A DNA stretch of 54,569 bases from a bacterium (lineage in GTDB: Bacteria > Patescibacteriota > Minisyncoccia > Portnoybacterales > JAKAHB01): NCBI GenBank assembly GCA_021815315.1, contig JAKAHB010000001.1, forward strand, positions 1-54,569, written 5' to 3'. Shown here in pieces: positions 1-8,399 of the stretch (within the stretch, counting starts at the first letter, position 1; each line of letters starts with the position of its first letter). Under the pieces are notes generated by a model. The model was given only the letters and a program-made list of their open reading frames with translations. It was not told where the DNA came from and ran no database searches. Made by a program: the position numbers and the translations under genes.

Positions 1-2
1 AC

Positions 3-674
3 GCGCAATTTTTAGACGGTTGGCAACTATCAGACAGCGGCACCAAAAGCAAACCTTTTGTTTTTCCTAAAAAAACTTTAATCGCTCCTAAAAGCTACCT
101 AGTCGTTTCGCGCTCCGTCACCAACATCGCGCTGAATAACAACGGCGACACGCTCAAATTGCTTTTTCCCAATGGCTCCTTGGTACAAGAAATAAAATAC
201 GCCAAGGCCAAAAAGGGTTTCTCAGCCGCGATGGATGAAGATAATAATTTTTTCTGGACTGCTTTAAAAACGCCGGGTGGCCCTAATTTTTCTCAAGTTC
301 CGGCTGAAGATACCGCCAATCAGAAACCGGTTTCTTTGCTAACTCCACGGAAATTAGCCTTGGAAGTTTTTGTGAAAAAGCAAGCTTTTTCAAACTTAAT
401 CCCTCCGGTCCAAGCCGCCCAGGTGCAAGAGCAAAAAACGGACGAAGCTTCTCTCCTCCAAGCAGAAGAGCCGACAAAGGGTAGTTTTTTAAATGATAAA
501 AAGGCAGGCGACAATCAAACTGGCAGCGTCGCGCCAACAACACAAAAGAACGGGGTCTTGAAAACCCCGCCCGAAAAAAATAATTTGCCGCTGATAATTT
601 TATTTGTTTCTCTTGTTTCCAGTCTGACAATTTTTGGCGTCTGGCTGGGAAAAATCACGAAAAATAAAATCTAA
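3..674 (+). CDS. Lamin-tail-domain surface protein, C-terminally anchored (5' partial)
   Basis: The reading frame is open from the left edge, so the N-terminus lies outside the window. The first ~100 visible residues resemble a lamin-tail domain (LTD): a GWQLSDSG-type strand, the LIAPKSYLVVSRS strand, NNNGDTLKLLFPNG, and a closing W-T-x(5)-GGPN segment. A low-complexity linker rich in Gln, Lys, Glu and Thr follows. One hydrophobic helix (LPLIILFVSLVSSLTIFGVW) near residue 205 and a short basic tail then suggest anchoring in the membrane with the LTD outside. In CPR bacteria such domains sit on exported proteins, often with nucleases or adhesion modules; what lies upstream here is unknown. The LTD call is fairly firm, the function is open. 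Confidence 0.7.
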   Translation, partial: AQFLDGWQLSDSGTKSKPFVFPKKTLIAPKSYLVVSRSVTNIALNNNGDTLKLLFPNGSLVQEIKYAKAKKGFSAAMDEDNNFFWTALKTPGGPNFSQVPAEDTANQKPVSLLTPRKLALEVFVKKQAFSNLIPPVQAAQVQEQKTDEASLLQAEEPTKGSFLNDKKAGDNQTGSVAPTTQKNGVLKTPPEKNNLPLIILFVSLVSSLTIFGVWLGKITKNKI

Positions 675-712
675 AAAGTCGGGTTTTAACGAGTGGCCAA
701 GGCCCGGTTTTT
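673..712 (+). terminator. Probable intrinsic terminator after the LTD gene
   Basis: An imperfect inverted repeat pairs AAAAAGTCGGG (673-683) with CCCGGTTTTT (703-712). The loop is about 19 bases and the 3' arm ends in five T. It overlaps the stop codon of the LTD gene and separates it from the convergent gene. Confidence 0.5.
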
Positions 713-739
713 GCTTCGCAAACGATTACAATTTTTTTC

Positions 740-1522
740 CTATTTTTTCAACCAACCGAAGAGCCAGCCGAAAATTCCTTTGATAGCGGCTTCTTTATCC
801 GCTTTTGCCTGTAAACGATCTTGTTCCTGTTGCAAAGTTTGAATTTGTTGCTGGAGCATCTGCTTGACATCATCTTTCAATTGCGTTTGCTGGCCCAGCT
901 TCAACAACTGCTGGATTCTTTCTTTGTTTTGTTCCGTTTCCTGCTTTAGCGCTTTTGCTGCTTCACTGTCGCCGCCAAAAAAGAGGCGCTTCAGAAACCC
1001 CCTGGCTTCTATTTTGTTTTCATTCTCTACCGTTTTTTGCACCGAATTATCAACTTCCCGAGCAATAGCAGAAACTTGTTTCCCGATACCGCCGGTTAGG
1101 TTTTCCATAGCCAACAAATTGTGGACCGCCAAGCGGACCTCGTTTTGATTTTCTAAAACCTTCTGCTCTTTTTTGTCTCCCAACTGCTCCGCTTCTTGCT
1201 GCACTTCCTGGGTCCGCTCTCGCGCCTTTTCCTTCAGTTCCTGTACCGATTTAACTACTTGCTGAATTTCATTTTTGATTTTTAGTTGCTTCTGCTCTCC
1301 TTTGTCTTTGGTTTGCTCCTGGTTTTTGTCTTCTTGCTCTTGGCTGGCCGTGCTTTCGTCTTGGTCTTGGGGGTCGCTTTTTTTATCCCCAGAATCGCTA
1401 CCTTTAGTATTGCTTTGAACCACGGCGTTTTGGTTTCCCGAGGTTTGCGTTTCCTTGGCCCAGATTAAAGAAACGGGTATTAGGGTTGAAAAAATCGTTA
1501 AGATAAAGATTATTTTTTTCAT
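740..1522 (-). CDS. Secreted Gln/Glu/Lys-rich coiled-coil protein, unknown function
   Basis: 260 residues. The first ~22 form a classic signal peptide (MKKIIFILTIFSTLIPVSLIWA) with a likely cut after A-K-A-type residues, and no lipobox Cys is visible. Residues ~25-80 are low complexity, rich in Q, E, D and K. Residues ~80-250 look strongly helical with heptad-like spacing and many Gln, so an extended coiled coil is likely. The C-terminus is a short hydrophobic aromatic stretch (IKGIFGWLFGWLKK) that could dip into a membrane. I do not recognise a family. The gene converges on the LTD gene and diverges from yebC, with its own candidate promoter just upstream. Confidence 0.65.
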   Translation of the reverse strand: MKKIIFILTIFSTLIPVSLIWAKETQTSGNQNAVVQSNTKGSDSGDKKSDPQDQDESTASQEQEDKNQEQTKDKGEQKQLKIKNEIQQVVKSVQELKEKARERTQEVQQEAEQLGDKKEQKVLENQNEVRLAVHNLLAMENLTGGIGKQVSAIAREVDNSVQKTVENENKIEARGFLKRLFFGGDSEAAKALKQETEQNKERIQQLLKLGQQTQLKDDVKQMLQQQIQTLQQEQDRLQAKADKEAAIKGIFGWLFGWLKK

Positions 1523-1552
1523 GTTTTTTAATTATTGCTTCTATCTTTTTCT

Positions 1553-1582
1553 AGTATAGCATCTTTTAGCAAATTCTGGAAA
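1553..1582 (-). promoter_or_regulatory. Candidate sigma70 promoter for the coiled-coil gene
   Basis: On the minus strand TTTCCA (1577-1582) and TATACT (1553-1558) are separated by 18 bases. This places the start of transcription about 25 bases before the ATG at 1522. Confidence 0.45.
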
Positions 1583-1598
1583 TTCCACCAAATTTTAA

Positions 1599-1627
1599 TT
1601 GACGGCTGTGCCCTTAAATGCTAATCT
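1599..1627 (+). promoter_or_regulatory. Candidate promoter for the yebC operon
   Basis: TTGACG (1599-1604) is followed after 17 bases by TAATCT (1622-1627), a weak -10. It lies about 50 bases before the yebC start and diverges from the promoter of the coiled-coil gene. Confidence 0.3.
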
Positions 1628-1677
1628 TTCACTAGTTAATCTGCCTTATTTTGTGTTTTTAATGATCGCTTACCACT

Positions 1678-2409
1678 ATGTCTGGGCATAATAAATGGAG
1701 TCAAATAAAACATAAAAAAGCCGCTTCTGATGCCAAAAAAGCCCAGAGCTTTTCCAAGTTGGCCAAACAAATTTCTTTGGCAGCCAAAGAAGGCGGCGGG
1801 GATCCTTCGGCCAACGTGGCCTTGCGCATGTGGATGGAAAAAGCCAAGACCGTTAATATGCCTATCGCCAACATCGATAAGGCTGTCAAGCGCGGCACCG
1901 GCGAGCTGGCTGGAGCAGAGATCAAACCTTTTCTATACGAAGCCTATGGTCCCGGAGGCGTGGCTCTGTTGATTGAAGGCGCCACCGACAATACCAACCG
2001 CACCAATTCGGAAGTTAAACACCTGCTAAATAAACTGGGGGCCAAGTGGGCCGAGTCCGGGAGCGTGAGTTACCTTTTTGAAAGAAAAGGTCTTATTTTT
2101 GTTGATAAAACTAAAACTAAAAAATCGGCTGACGATTTGGAAATGGCTGTTATTGAAGCCGGTGCCAGCGATACTCAATGGGTGGAAGAAAACGTCTTGC
2201 AGGCAATCACCGAGCCGGACATGCTAGACCTAGTTCAGGACGGCCTGAAAGAGGCCAAGCTAACAATTGAAGACTCTTTGCTAGGCTATCTGGCCAAAAT
2301 GGAAATCGAGGTTGACGACGAAAAAACGCGGCAACAGCTGGCCAACATCTTTGAAGCATTGGAAGAACACGAGGATGTTAACAGTGTTTATTCAAACGCG
2401 AAGTTTTAG
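1678..2409 (+). CDS. yebC: YebC/PmpR/TACO1-family protein
   Basis: 243 residues, full length for the family. The N-terminal MSGHNKWSQIKHKKAASDAKK signature and the following SKLAKQISLAAKEGGGDP segment are diagnostic. The MPIANIDKAVKRGTGE helix and the GPGGVALLIEGATDN strand of the middle domain are intact. The family was long annotated as transcriptional regulators; more recent work on YebC and mitochondrial TACO1 points to a role on the ribosome, helping translation through difficult stretches such as polyproline. ruvC follows 18 bases downstream on the same strand, a common yebC-ruvC neighbourhood. Confidence 0.95.
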   Translation: MSGHNKWSQIKHKKAASDAKKAQSFSKLAKQISLAAKEGGGDPSANVALRMWMEKAKTVNMPIANIDKAVKRGTGELAGAEIKPFLYEAYGPGGVALLIEGATDNTNRTNSEVKHLLNKLGAKWAESGSVSYLFERKGLIFVDKTKTKKSADDLEMAVIEAGASDTQWVEENVLQAITEPDMLDLVQDGLKEAKLTIEDSLLGYLAKMEIEVDDEKTRQQLANIFEALEEHEDVNSVYSNAKF

Positions 2410-2427
2410 ACTTAAAAATTGCCGCCT

Positions 2428-2898
2428 ATGCTCATTCTCGGTTTTGACCCCGGCACGACTCTAATCGGTTTTGGACTAATAGTTAAAGACTGCCAGCAGT
2501 TAAGCGCTGTTGATTACGGTTGCATCAACACCACTGCTTGCGCGCCGCAAGACAGGTTGCGCCAGCTGGAAAAACAAGTTTCTGATTTAATTGCCAAGCA
2601 CCAACCGGATTTTATTTCTATCGAAAAGCTGTTTTTTTCAAAAAACGTCAAAACCGCCATGTCCGTCAGCGAGGCCCGCGGAGTTATTGCTCTGTGCGCC
2701 CAAAAAAGTCAGAGCTCAATTTTTGAATACACTCCGCCGCAGATCAAACAAGCCGTCGTTGGTTACGGCCAAGCTACTAAAAAACAAGTGCAACAAATGG
2801 TAAAAGCTATCTTAAAATTAAACGAGGTCCCCACGCCCGATGACACAGCCGATGCTCTAGCCGCGGCCATCTGTTGCGCCCATTCGGAAAGGTTTTAA
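2428..2898 (+). CDS. ruvC: Crossover junction endodeoxyribonuclease RuvC
   Basis: RuvC resolves Holliday junctions as a Mg2+-dependent dimer working with RuvAB. The start MLILGFDPGTTLIGFGLI carries the first catalytic Asp in the RNase H-like strand. SIEKLFFSKNVKTAMSVSEA supplies the second acidic residue (E) and the DNA-binding region. QVQQMVKAIL and DDTADALAAAICC give the C-terminal pair of acidic residues. Length is ~156 aa, normal for the family. I start at the ATG at 2428 rather than the TTG nine bases earlier because family members begin right before this strand. ruvA and ruvB are not in the window. The 7TM gene begins five bases after its stop. Confidence 0.93.
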   Translation: MLILGFDPGTTLIGFGLIVKDCQQLSAVDYGCINTTACAPQDRLRQLEKQVSDLIAKHQPDFISIEKLFFSKNVKTAMSVSEARGVIALCAQKSQSSIFEYTPPQIKQAVVGYGQATKKQVQQMVKAILKLNEVPTPDDTADALAAAICCAHSERF

Positions 2899-2903
2899 TC
2901 TTT

Positions 2904-3548
2904 ATGCACGAATTTACCCAGGCAATTCTCGCCGTTGGTGTTCCTAGGGACACCATCGTCTATTTAATCGGCTTGCCGGTGCTGGCAACCCTGATCGCTT
3001 TCGCCCGTCAGATTGTCGGCATTAAAGGTTTTGGTATTTATACTTCTTTGTTGCTGGCGCTTTCGCTGGTGGCTTTGGGGGCTAAATATGGATTGGCCAC
3101 CTTTGTGACCATCTTAGTGGTGGGCACTTTTACTCGTTTTTTAATTAAAAAATTACGCCTGACTTACCTGCCCCGCATGGCGCTGTTGATAACCGTCGTG
3201 TCACTGGCTTTGCTGGTTATGTTTTACGCCGCCGGATATTTTGCCCGAGCCGGTATCTTCGCCACTTCGATTTTAGCTGTTTTGATTATGCTGTCGTTGA
3301 TAGAAAAATTCATTTCCGCTCAAATTGAAAAGGGCGGCAAGGCGGCCATTCTTTTAATCTTAGAAACTCTAGCTCTGGCCTTGACTTCTTATTATCTGAT
3401 TACCTGGAAATCTTTTCAAAAAATAATTTTGGAGTTTCCCGTATTAATTATTACCGGATCTATTGTCTTTAATATTTTGTTAGGCAAGTGGACCGGCTTG
3501 CGTCTGTTTGAGCGTTGGCGCTTTCGCGAAATTTTGAAGAAAATCTAA
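2904..3548 (+). CDS. Polytopic membrane protein resembling the 7TM part of transglutaminase-7TM proteins
   Basis: About 215 residues from the ATG at 2904, with about six to seven hydrophobic helices and short basic loops such as KKLRLTYLPRM. Sequence style and neighbourhood match the 7TM domain that in other bacteria is fused to an inactive transglutaminase and encoded beside a RimK-like ligase and a RimB-like protease. Here the extracytoplasmic transglutaminase part is absent. The next gene starts two bases after the stop, so the two are almost certainly co-translated. A membrane anchor or transporter for the ligase product is an inference. An upstream TTG at 2874 would overlap ruvC and is less likely. 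Confidence 0.65.
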   Translation: MHEFTQAILAVGVPRDTIVYLIGLPVLATLIAFARQIVGIKGFGIYTSLLLALSLVALGAKYGLATFVTILVVGTFTRFLIKKLRLTYLPRMALLITVVSLALLVMFYAAGYFARAGIFATSILAVLIMLSLIEKFISAQIEKGGKAAILLILETLALALTSYYLITWKSFQKIILEFPVLIITGSIVFNILLGKWTGLRLFERWRFREILKKI

Positions 3549-3549
3549 T

Positions 3550-4875
3550 ATGATCTGGCAAGCTTTTATTCGCAACCGCAAAAAAGTGCTGGGCATAAAC
3601 GCTCGCTCTCTTCTCTACACTCGACCCTCTAATAAAAAGAGGGCAATTGAAATTGCCGATAACAAATTACTAGCCAAAAAAATCCTTAAGAAAGCCGGAC
3701 TCCCGGTTTTGGAAACCTATCAAATTCTCAAAAGCAACCGGGAGGTTAAAAGCTTTGGCTTTTCTATTTTGCCAAAAAGTTTTGTTTTAAAACCAAACGC
3801 CGGTTTTGGCGGAGATGGTATTCTGGTTGTTTACGGGAAAAAGAAAAACAAGGACGATGTTTGGGTTAAGGCCGATCGCGACTTGGTGAAGGTTGCCGAT
3901 TTAAAAAGTCACTGCTTCAGTATTGTAGATGGAGATTTTTCTCGCCTGGGATTGCCGGATGTCGCCTTTTTTGAAGAAAGATCGAAAATTTCCAAATTGC
4001 TGAAGCCTTATTGCTTTCGCGGCGTCCCTGACATTAGGATAATTGTCTATAATTTGGTGCCAGTAATGGCCATGCTTAAATTGCCCACCAGGGAATCTGC
4101 CGGCCGCGCCAATATGCATCGCGGCGGTATTGCCATTGGCATTGATCTGGGCACCGGCGTGACCACTACCGCCACTTACAGGGGCCTTCCGGTTGAAAAG
4201 CTTCCCGGTACCCGCTTGCTGCTTTCCGGCCTTAAAATCCCTTTTTGGAAAGACTTTTTGATCATCGCTGGCCGCGCTCAAGAAGTTACCGGCATTGGCT
4301 ATTTGGGAATTGACTTGGCGTTGGATCGGGACAAAGGCCCGGTAATTCTGGAACTTAACGCCCGACCGGGGCTGGGCATCCAGCTGGCCAACCAAACAGG
4401 GCTAGCCGAACGACTTAACCGCGTCAAAGGACTTAAAATCAATTCTGTCAAGAAGGGTGTACGCGTTGGCCAAGATCTTTTTGGTGGAGAAATTGAGGAA
4501 GAGCTGGAAGAAATTTCCGGCCGCAAGGTTATCGGCATTAACGAGCCGATAAAAATTTTCCCCCCCGAAGGCTTACCCCTGGAAACCGTCGCTAAGATTG
4601 ACACCGGGGCGTATCGCTCCACCATTTGCACTAGTATCGCTGAAAAGCTGGGGCTAAACAAGATTGTTAACTACAAGAAAGTAAAAAGCGCCCTGGGAGA
4701 AGCCGAGCGTCCGCTGGTGGAAGCCTCTTTTTCTCTGGATAAAAGAACTGTCAGCACCGAGGTCTTCCTAGCCGATCGATCGGAGATGAAATATGACGTT
4801 ATTGTTGGCCGCAAGGACTTAAAAAGGTTTCTGGTTGATCCGGCAAAAAATGTGTTTATGGGAAAGAGAAAGTAA
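3550..4875 (+). CDS. RimK-like ATP-grasp ligase fused to a RimB-like retropepsin domain
   Basis: 441 residues with two domains. Residues ~1-310 are an ATP-grasp ligase of the alpha-L-glutamate-ligase-like type: nucleotide loop LKPNAGFGGDGI (80-91), RGGIAIGIDLGTG (191-203), and the metal-binding ELNARPGLGIQ (268-278). Residues ~325-441 match the RimB or so-called ATP-dependent zinc protease family, which has an aspartic-protease fold: DTGA at 351-354 and the closing VGRKDLKRFLVDP. In many bacteria ligase and protease are separate genes next to a 7TM-transglutaminase gene; here they are one chain. The expected chemistry is adding amino acids (often glutamate) to a peptide or protein end and possibly trimming them. 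The substrate is unknown. Confidence 0.8.
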   Translation: MIWQAFIRNRKKVLGINARSLLYTRPSNKKRAIEIADNKLLAKKILKKAGLPVLETYQILKSNREVKSFGFSILPKSFVLKPNAGFGGDGILVVYGKKKNKDDVWVKADRDLVKVADLKSHCFSIVDGDFSRLGLPDVAFFEERSKISKLLKPYCFRGVPDIRIIVYNLVPVMAMLKLPTRESAGRANMHRGGIAIGIDLGTGVTTTATYRGLPVEKLPGTRLLLSGLKIPFWKDFLIIAGRAQEVTGIGYLGIDLALDRDKGPVILELNARPGLGIQLANQTGLAERLNRVKGLKINSVKKGVRVGQDLFGGEIEEELEEISGRKVIGINEPIKIFPPEGLPLETVAKIDTGAYRSTICTSIAEKLGLNKIVNYKKVKSALGEAERPLVEASFSLDKRTVSTEVFLADRSEMKYDVIVGRKDLKRFLVDPAKNVFMGKRK

Positions 4876-4901
4876 TTAAATTATGATTTTTAGTTTAGCC
4901 T

Positions 4902-6407
4902 GTGTTAATCAAAGACCTTAAGACAACCAAAGAGTTTTTTGCCAAACAGGTTAGCCAGCCGATTTTTGGCGTGGGAGTTTGGGCTTTTAACCGCTTGGGG
5001 TTGGAGGAGGTTTTTGACGACTATCGCCTTCTTTGTCTACGTCACAGCCCCGACACCGAGCTGATGGAAAAAGATTTAAAAGTCTTGTCTCTGGAAAAAG
5101 GGCTCGGGAACAAGCACCTGGATGTTCCCCGAAATTCAACTAGTATTTTACGGCACGAAAGAACCATCGCTCTTTTAAAGTCTTTTAAGAATCCCTTAAT
5201 CATCCCCTATAAGTCATCGAGCGGCATAGAATCGGTTTGCCAAGAATATAACTGGCGACTGGGCATCGCGCCGGTCAAGTTTGGCAAAAAAATGTTTGAA
5301 AACAAAGTTTTTTTTCGCCGAGTTTTGGACGGCCTGGGCATTGCCGTCCCTTCCGGCCTGATTATTCCTTTCTCTCAATTGAGCTTTAAGCTGGGTAAAG
5401 AAAAATTGGGGTTGCCTTTTGTTATCCAACATCCGACTCGGGGCGGAGGCAAGGGCACTTTTTTCATCCACACCCAAGAAGATTTTGCTTTAGCTTTTTT
5501 GAAGCTAATCAAGCCGCCCCAAATTGAAGAGGGCGAAGAGGCAAAAGCAGACGATGTCCCGAAAGAAATTGTTATCGCCAAGTTTATTAAGGGACCATCT
5601 CCTAGTATTACCGCTTGTGTAACTCGCCAGGGAATTTTGAGCACCAATCTCCAACAACAAGTTTTAGACATTCCGGAACTTTTCAGTCCCAAAAAAGGTT
5701 CTGGTCTTTTCTGCGGGCACGATTGGACCACGTCCGACTCCTTGAGCCACAGCTTAAACCAGCAAGCCAATCAAATCGCCCAAAGGGTCGGCTATTATTT
5801 TCAAAAACAAGGCTATCAAGGAATATTCGGCCTGGATTTTATCGCGGACGAAAGAGCGGAAAAACTGTATTTAGTGGAATGCAATCCGCGCATGACCGGG
5901 GTTTTTCCCACGCTGGAGATGGCTTTGACGGAATCGGGCGCGCCTCCGCTGCTGGCTTTTCACGCTCTTGAATATTTAAACGCCGATTACGAGCTGGATG
6001 TCGTAGCCATAAACAAGCTGCTGCAACAACCCAAAAAAGGCGCGCATCTCTTTCTGCATAATTTAACCGAACGCTGGGCTTATAATTTTGGAGTTCTAAA
6101 GCCCGGCGTCTATACATTGGTTAAAAATCGCCCGCAATTTCAGCGCTCTGGTTACAAATTGCGAGACATTCAAGCGTCCGGAGAGTTTTTAATAACTGAA
6201 GGTGTCCCGACTTACAAAAATTATTTCAGTCCTAACCGTCGACTCTGCCGCATCCTTACCAAAGACGCAGTCTTAGAAAAACCAGGGAGCCTTAATGCTT
6301 GGGCACGTCAGGTTGCCGGGGCAGTTTATAAAGAGTTTAAAATAAGACCTATTCACTTCGCCAAAATAAAAAAATTATTCAATAAAAATTTTCTTATAAA
6401 AGGATGA
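4902..6407 (+). CDS. Second ATP-grasp enzyme, substrate unknown
   Basis: 501 residues starting with GTG at 4902; no in-frame ATG lies nearby. The central part has the ATP-grasp signatures HPTRGGGKGTFFI (177-189) and LVECNPRMTG (324-333), with Glu326 and Asn328 as likely metal ligands, as in biotin-carboxylase or carboxylate-amine ligase folds. The N-terminal ~120 residues form a pre-ATP-grasp domain with a KSSSGIE segment. The C-terminal ~130 residues are not assignable by eye. It follows the ligase-protease fusion by 26 bases and overlaps the GT2 gene by four (ATGA), so all act in one pathway. A carboxylate-amine ligation is expected from the fold; the substrate cannot be named. Confidence 0.75.
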   Translation: MLIKDLKTTKEFFAKQVSQPIFGVGVWAFNRLGLEEVFDDYRLLCLRHSPDTELMEKDLKVLSLEKGLGNKHLDVPRNSTSILRHERTIALLKSFKNPLIIPYKSSSGIESVCQEYNWRLGIAPVKFGKKMFENKVFFRRVLDGLGIAVPSGLIIPFSQLSFKLGKEKLGLPFVIQHPTRGGGKGTFFIHTQEDFALAFLKLIKPPQIEEGEEAKADDVPKEIVIAKFIKGPSPSITACVTRQGILSTNLQQQVLDIPELFSPKKGSGLFCGHDWTTSDSLSHSLNQQANQIAQRVGYYFQKQGYQGIFGLDFIADERAEKLYLVECNPRMTGVFPTLEMALTESGAPPLLAFHALEYLNADYELDVVAINKLLQQPKKGAHLFLHNLTERWAYNFGVLKPGVYTLVKNRPQFQRSGYKLRDIQASGEFLITEGVPTYKNYFSPNRRLCRILTKDAVLEKPGSLNAWARQVAGAVYKEFKIRPIHFAKIKKLFNKNFLIKG

Positions 6408-7114
6408 AAATATCCGTTCTTGTCGTCGCCCACAACGAAGAAGAATATATCGCCAAGTGCATTGACTCGTTGTTGGTCCAAACTTTAGTTCCGGACGAAA
6501 TTATTATTGTCTGCCACAATTGCTCCGACTCAACTCCGGAAATCGTCAGGAGCTATGGCGCCAAAGTTAAACTCGTAGAATACGCGGGTCCGGAAGGAAT
6601 TATCCCTGCTCGCATCCGAGCTTTTGCAGAAGCGCGAAACGAAATGATCGCTTGCCTTGACGGCGACTCAAGCGCTTGCAAAAATTGGCTTAAACGGTTA
6701 GTCGAACCCCTAAAAAATTCGGCCATCTCAGGCGTTGGCGGGTGTATCCAGCTAACCGGAAACTTGCGCGCCCGCCTGACAAGTATCGGGTTTTTCTTTC
6801 TTGACCGGTTTGTTAACAAGCAATATAAATTTTATTTTTGGGGCGCAAATTTCGCTTGCCGCAAATCAGACTATCTCAAGCTGGGCGGTTTTGAAAAAAT
6901 AGCAAACCTCAAAAAAAGCTTGCAGTTAAATTACACCGCCGAAGATCTTATTTTTTCCTTGTCGCTCGAAAAATTAGGAAAAGTTGTCTTCGCGCCAACG
7001 GCTTTGGTTTGGTCCCCGGCCGCCGAAATTGGCTCTTTTGGTTGGGAGGAAAGAAGAAAAAAGCAAAACGAAGATCGAAAAAAGGTTTTTGAATATTTCG
7101 GCCTTGCAAAATAA
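6404..7114 (+). CDS. Family 2 glycosyltransferase
   Basis: 236 residues with the GT-A fold of family GT2. The N-terminus ISVLVVAHNEEEYIAKCIDSL is the nucleotide-sugar binding start. DEIIIVCHNCSDST follows, then the DxD-like motif LDGDSS that holds the metal-sugar diphosphate. The C-terminal half has the acceptor region (TAEDLIFSLSLEKLG, with the E-D pair expected of the catalytic base region). No clear membrane helix, so it is probably cytosolic or membrane associated. Its ATG overlaps the TGA of the preceding ATP-grasp gene, so it is the last gene of that operon. Likely role: transfer of a sugar to a lipid or peptide made by the block; not provable here. Confidence 0.85.
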   Translation: MKISVLVVAHNEEEYIAKCIDSLLVQTLVPDEIIIVCHNCSDSTPEIVRSYGAKVKLVEYAGPEGIIPARIRAFAEARNEMIACLDGDSSACKNWLKRLVEPLKNSAISGVGGCIQLTGNLRARLTSIGFFFLDRFVNKQYKFYFWGANFACRKSDYLKLGGFEKIANLKKSLQLNYTAEDLIFSLSLEKLGKVVFAPTALVWSPAAEIGSFGWEERRKKQNEDRKKVFEYFGLAK

Positions 7115-7130
7115 TAATTTTTGGACTCAT

Positions 7131-7164
7131 AAAGGCCTGGCCTCGTAAAACGGGCCAGGCCTTT
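7131..7164. terminator. Bidirectional hairpin terminator between the GT2 gene and tyrS
   Basis: A perfect 12-base inverted repeat, AAAGGCCTGGCC (7131-7142) and GGCCAGGCCTTT (7153-7164), with a 10-base loop. It lies between two convergent genes. The arms start with A and end with T, so it could work in both directions, although the T tracts are short. Confidence 0.6.
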
Positions 7165-7182
7165 GTCATCTCTAAAAGAGAG

Positions 7183-8373
7183 TCATTCCACCTCAAAAAA
7201 TTTTCTGGGACCGACTTGAATAACGTCTTTGCTTTTAACCTCTCCCGGTTCTTTCCAGTCGGTTATTTTTTTATCGTTTAATTTTACTCCGCCCTGCTCC
7301 ATTAACCGGCGCGCCTCTCCCTTCGAGCCAGCCGCTCCGATGGCTATCAGAGCATCAAGAGACAGTTCAGCAATCTTTACCTTGGGCATCTCTGTTGGCT
7401 TCTCTCCTTTTTGAAAGACTTTTTTAAATTCTTCTTCTGCTTCCAACGCTGCTTTTTCTCCATGATAAAGTTTGGTCAACTCAAAAGCCAGTTTCATTTT
7501 AGCGTCGCGCGGATTAAGGCTTTCGTTCTTCAACGCCTCTTCAATCTCTTTTATCTCTTCCAGCGACATTTTGGTCGTCAGCCTGAAGTAATCTGTGATA
7601 TATTCGTCCTTCATGGACATTATCTTGCCATACTTTTCTTGCGGCTCATCCAGAATGGTGATGATATTTCCCCAGGAAGTGCTCATTTTGCGACCGTCCA
7701 GACCATAGAGCATTTCGTAGGTCATGATGTCCTGCGGCTCCTGACCGAATCTCTTTTGAATGATTCTTCCGGCTTTCAGGTTAAAAAGCTGGTCCGAACC
7801 CCCTGTTTCCACGTCGGCTTTAATCGCCACCGAATCGTAGCCCTGCATCAGAGGATACATAAACTCGTGTAAACCGATTTCCTCGCTTCGCTCGTCTCTC
7901 TCTTTAAAATTGCGACGATTAAGCATTTGGCGGACGGTAAACAGCGAAGCCAGGCCAATAACACCGCCGAAATTCATTTGTCCCAACCATTCGGAATTGC
8001 GGCGCAACTCCACTTTATCCAGGTCCAAAATCATCGCCAGTTGCCGGTTATATTCTTCGGCGTTGCTTTCCAGCTCCTCTTTGGTTTTCATCGGACGCTG
8101 TGAAGTCTTGTCCGAAGCATCGCCGAGTTGCCCGGTAAAATCACCGATAATCAAAACTACTTGATGTCCTAAGTCTTGAAATTCTCGCAGCTTCCAAAGC
8201 GCGATCGCGCGACCTAGGTGCAGTTTTGGTCCGGTTGGATCAATGCCTAATTTTACCCGCAGCTTTTCTCCGGCCATCAAACGCTTTTTCAGGTGGTCAC
8301 GATCAATAACATCCTCTACGCCGCGGGTTAAAATTTCTTCTATTTTTTTTTCGTCAACGATAATGTTAGACAT
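7183..8373 (-). CDS. tyrS: Tyrosyl-tRNA synthetase
   Basis: 396 residues, class I. The HIGH-like motif is LHLGRAIALWKL near residue 52. The tyrosine pocket region carries YPLMQGYDSVAIKADVETGGSDQLFN, cut here into YPLMQGYDS and GGSDQLFN. The KMSKS loop reads DGRKMSTSWGN. The last ~65 residues are an S4 RNA-binding domain (GSKGEARRLMEQGGVKLNDK). These features fit the bacterial TyrRS branch with KMSxS and an S4 tail. It charges tRNA-Tyr in the cytosol. aspS lies 26 bases upstream on the same strand, so the two synthetases are probably co-transcribed. Confidence 0.95.
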   Translation of the reverse strand: MSNIIVDEKKIEEILTRGVEDVIDRDHLKKRLMAGEKLRVKLGIDPTGPKLHLGRAIALWKLREFQDLGHQVVLIIGDFTGQLGDASDKTSQRPMKTKEELESNAEEYNRQLAMILDLDKVELRRNSEWLGQMNFGGVIGLASLFTVRQMLNRRNFKERDERSEEIGLHEFMYPLMQGYDSVAIKADVETGGSDQLFNLKAGRIIQKRFGQEPQDIMTYEMLYGLDGRKMSTSWGNIITILDEPQEKYGKIMSMKDEYITDYFRLTTKMSLEEIKEIEEALKNESLNPRDAKMKLAFELTKLYHGEKAALEAEEEFKKVFQKGEKPTEMPKVKIAELSLDALIAIGAAGSKGEARRLMEQGGVKLNDKKITDWKEPGEVKSKDVIQVGPRKFFEVE

Positions 8374-8399
8374 TATGCTAAATTTTTATAAAACTAGAC

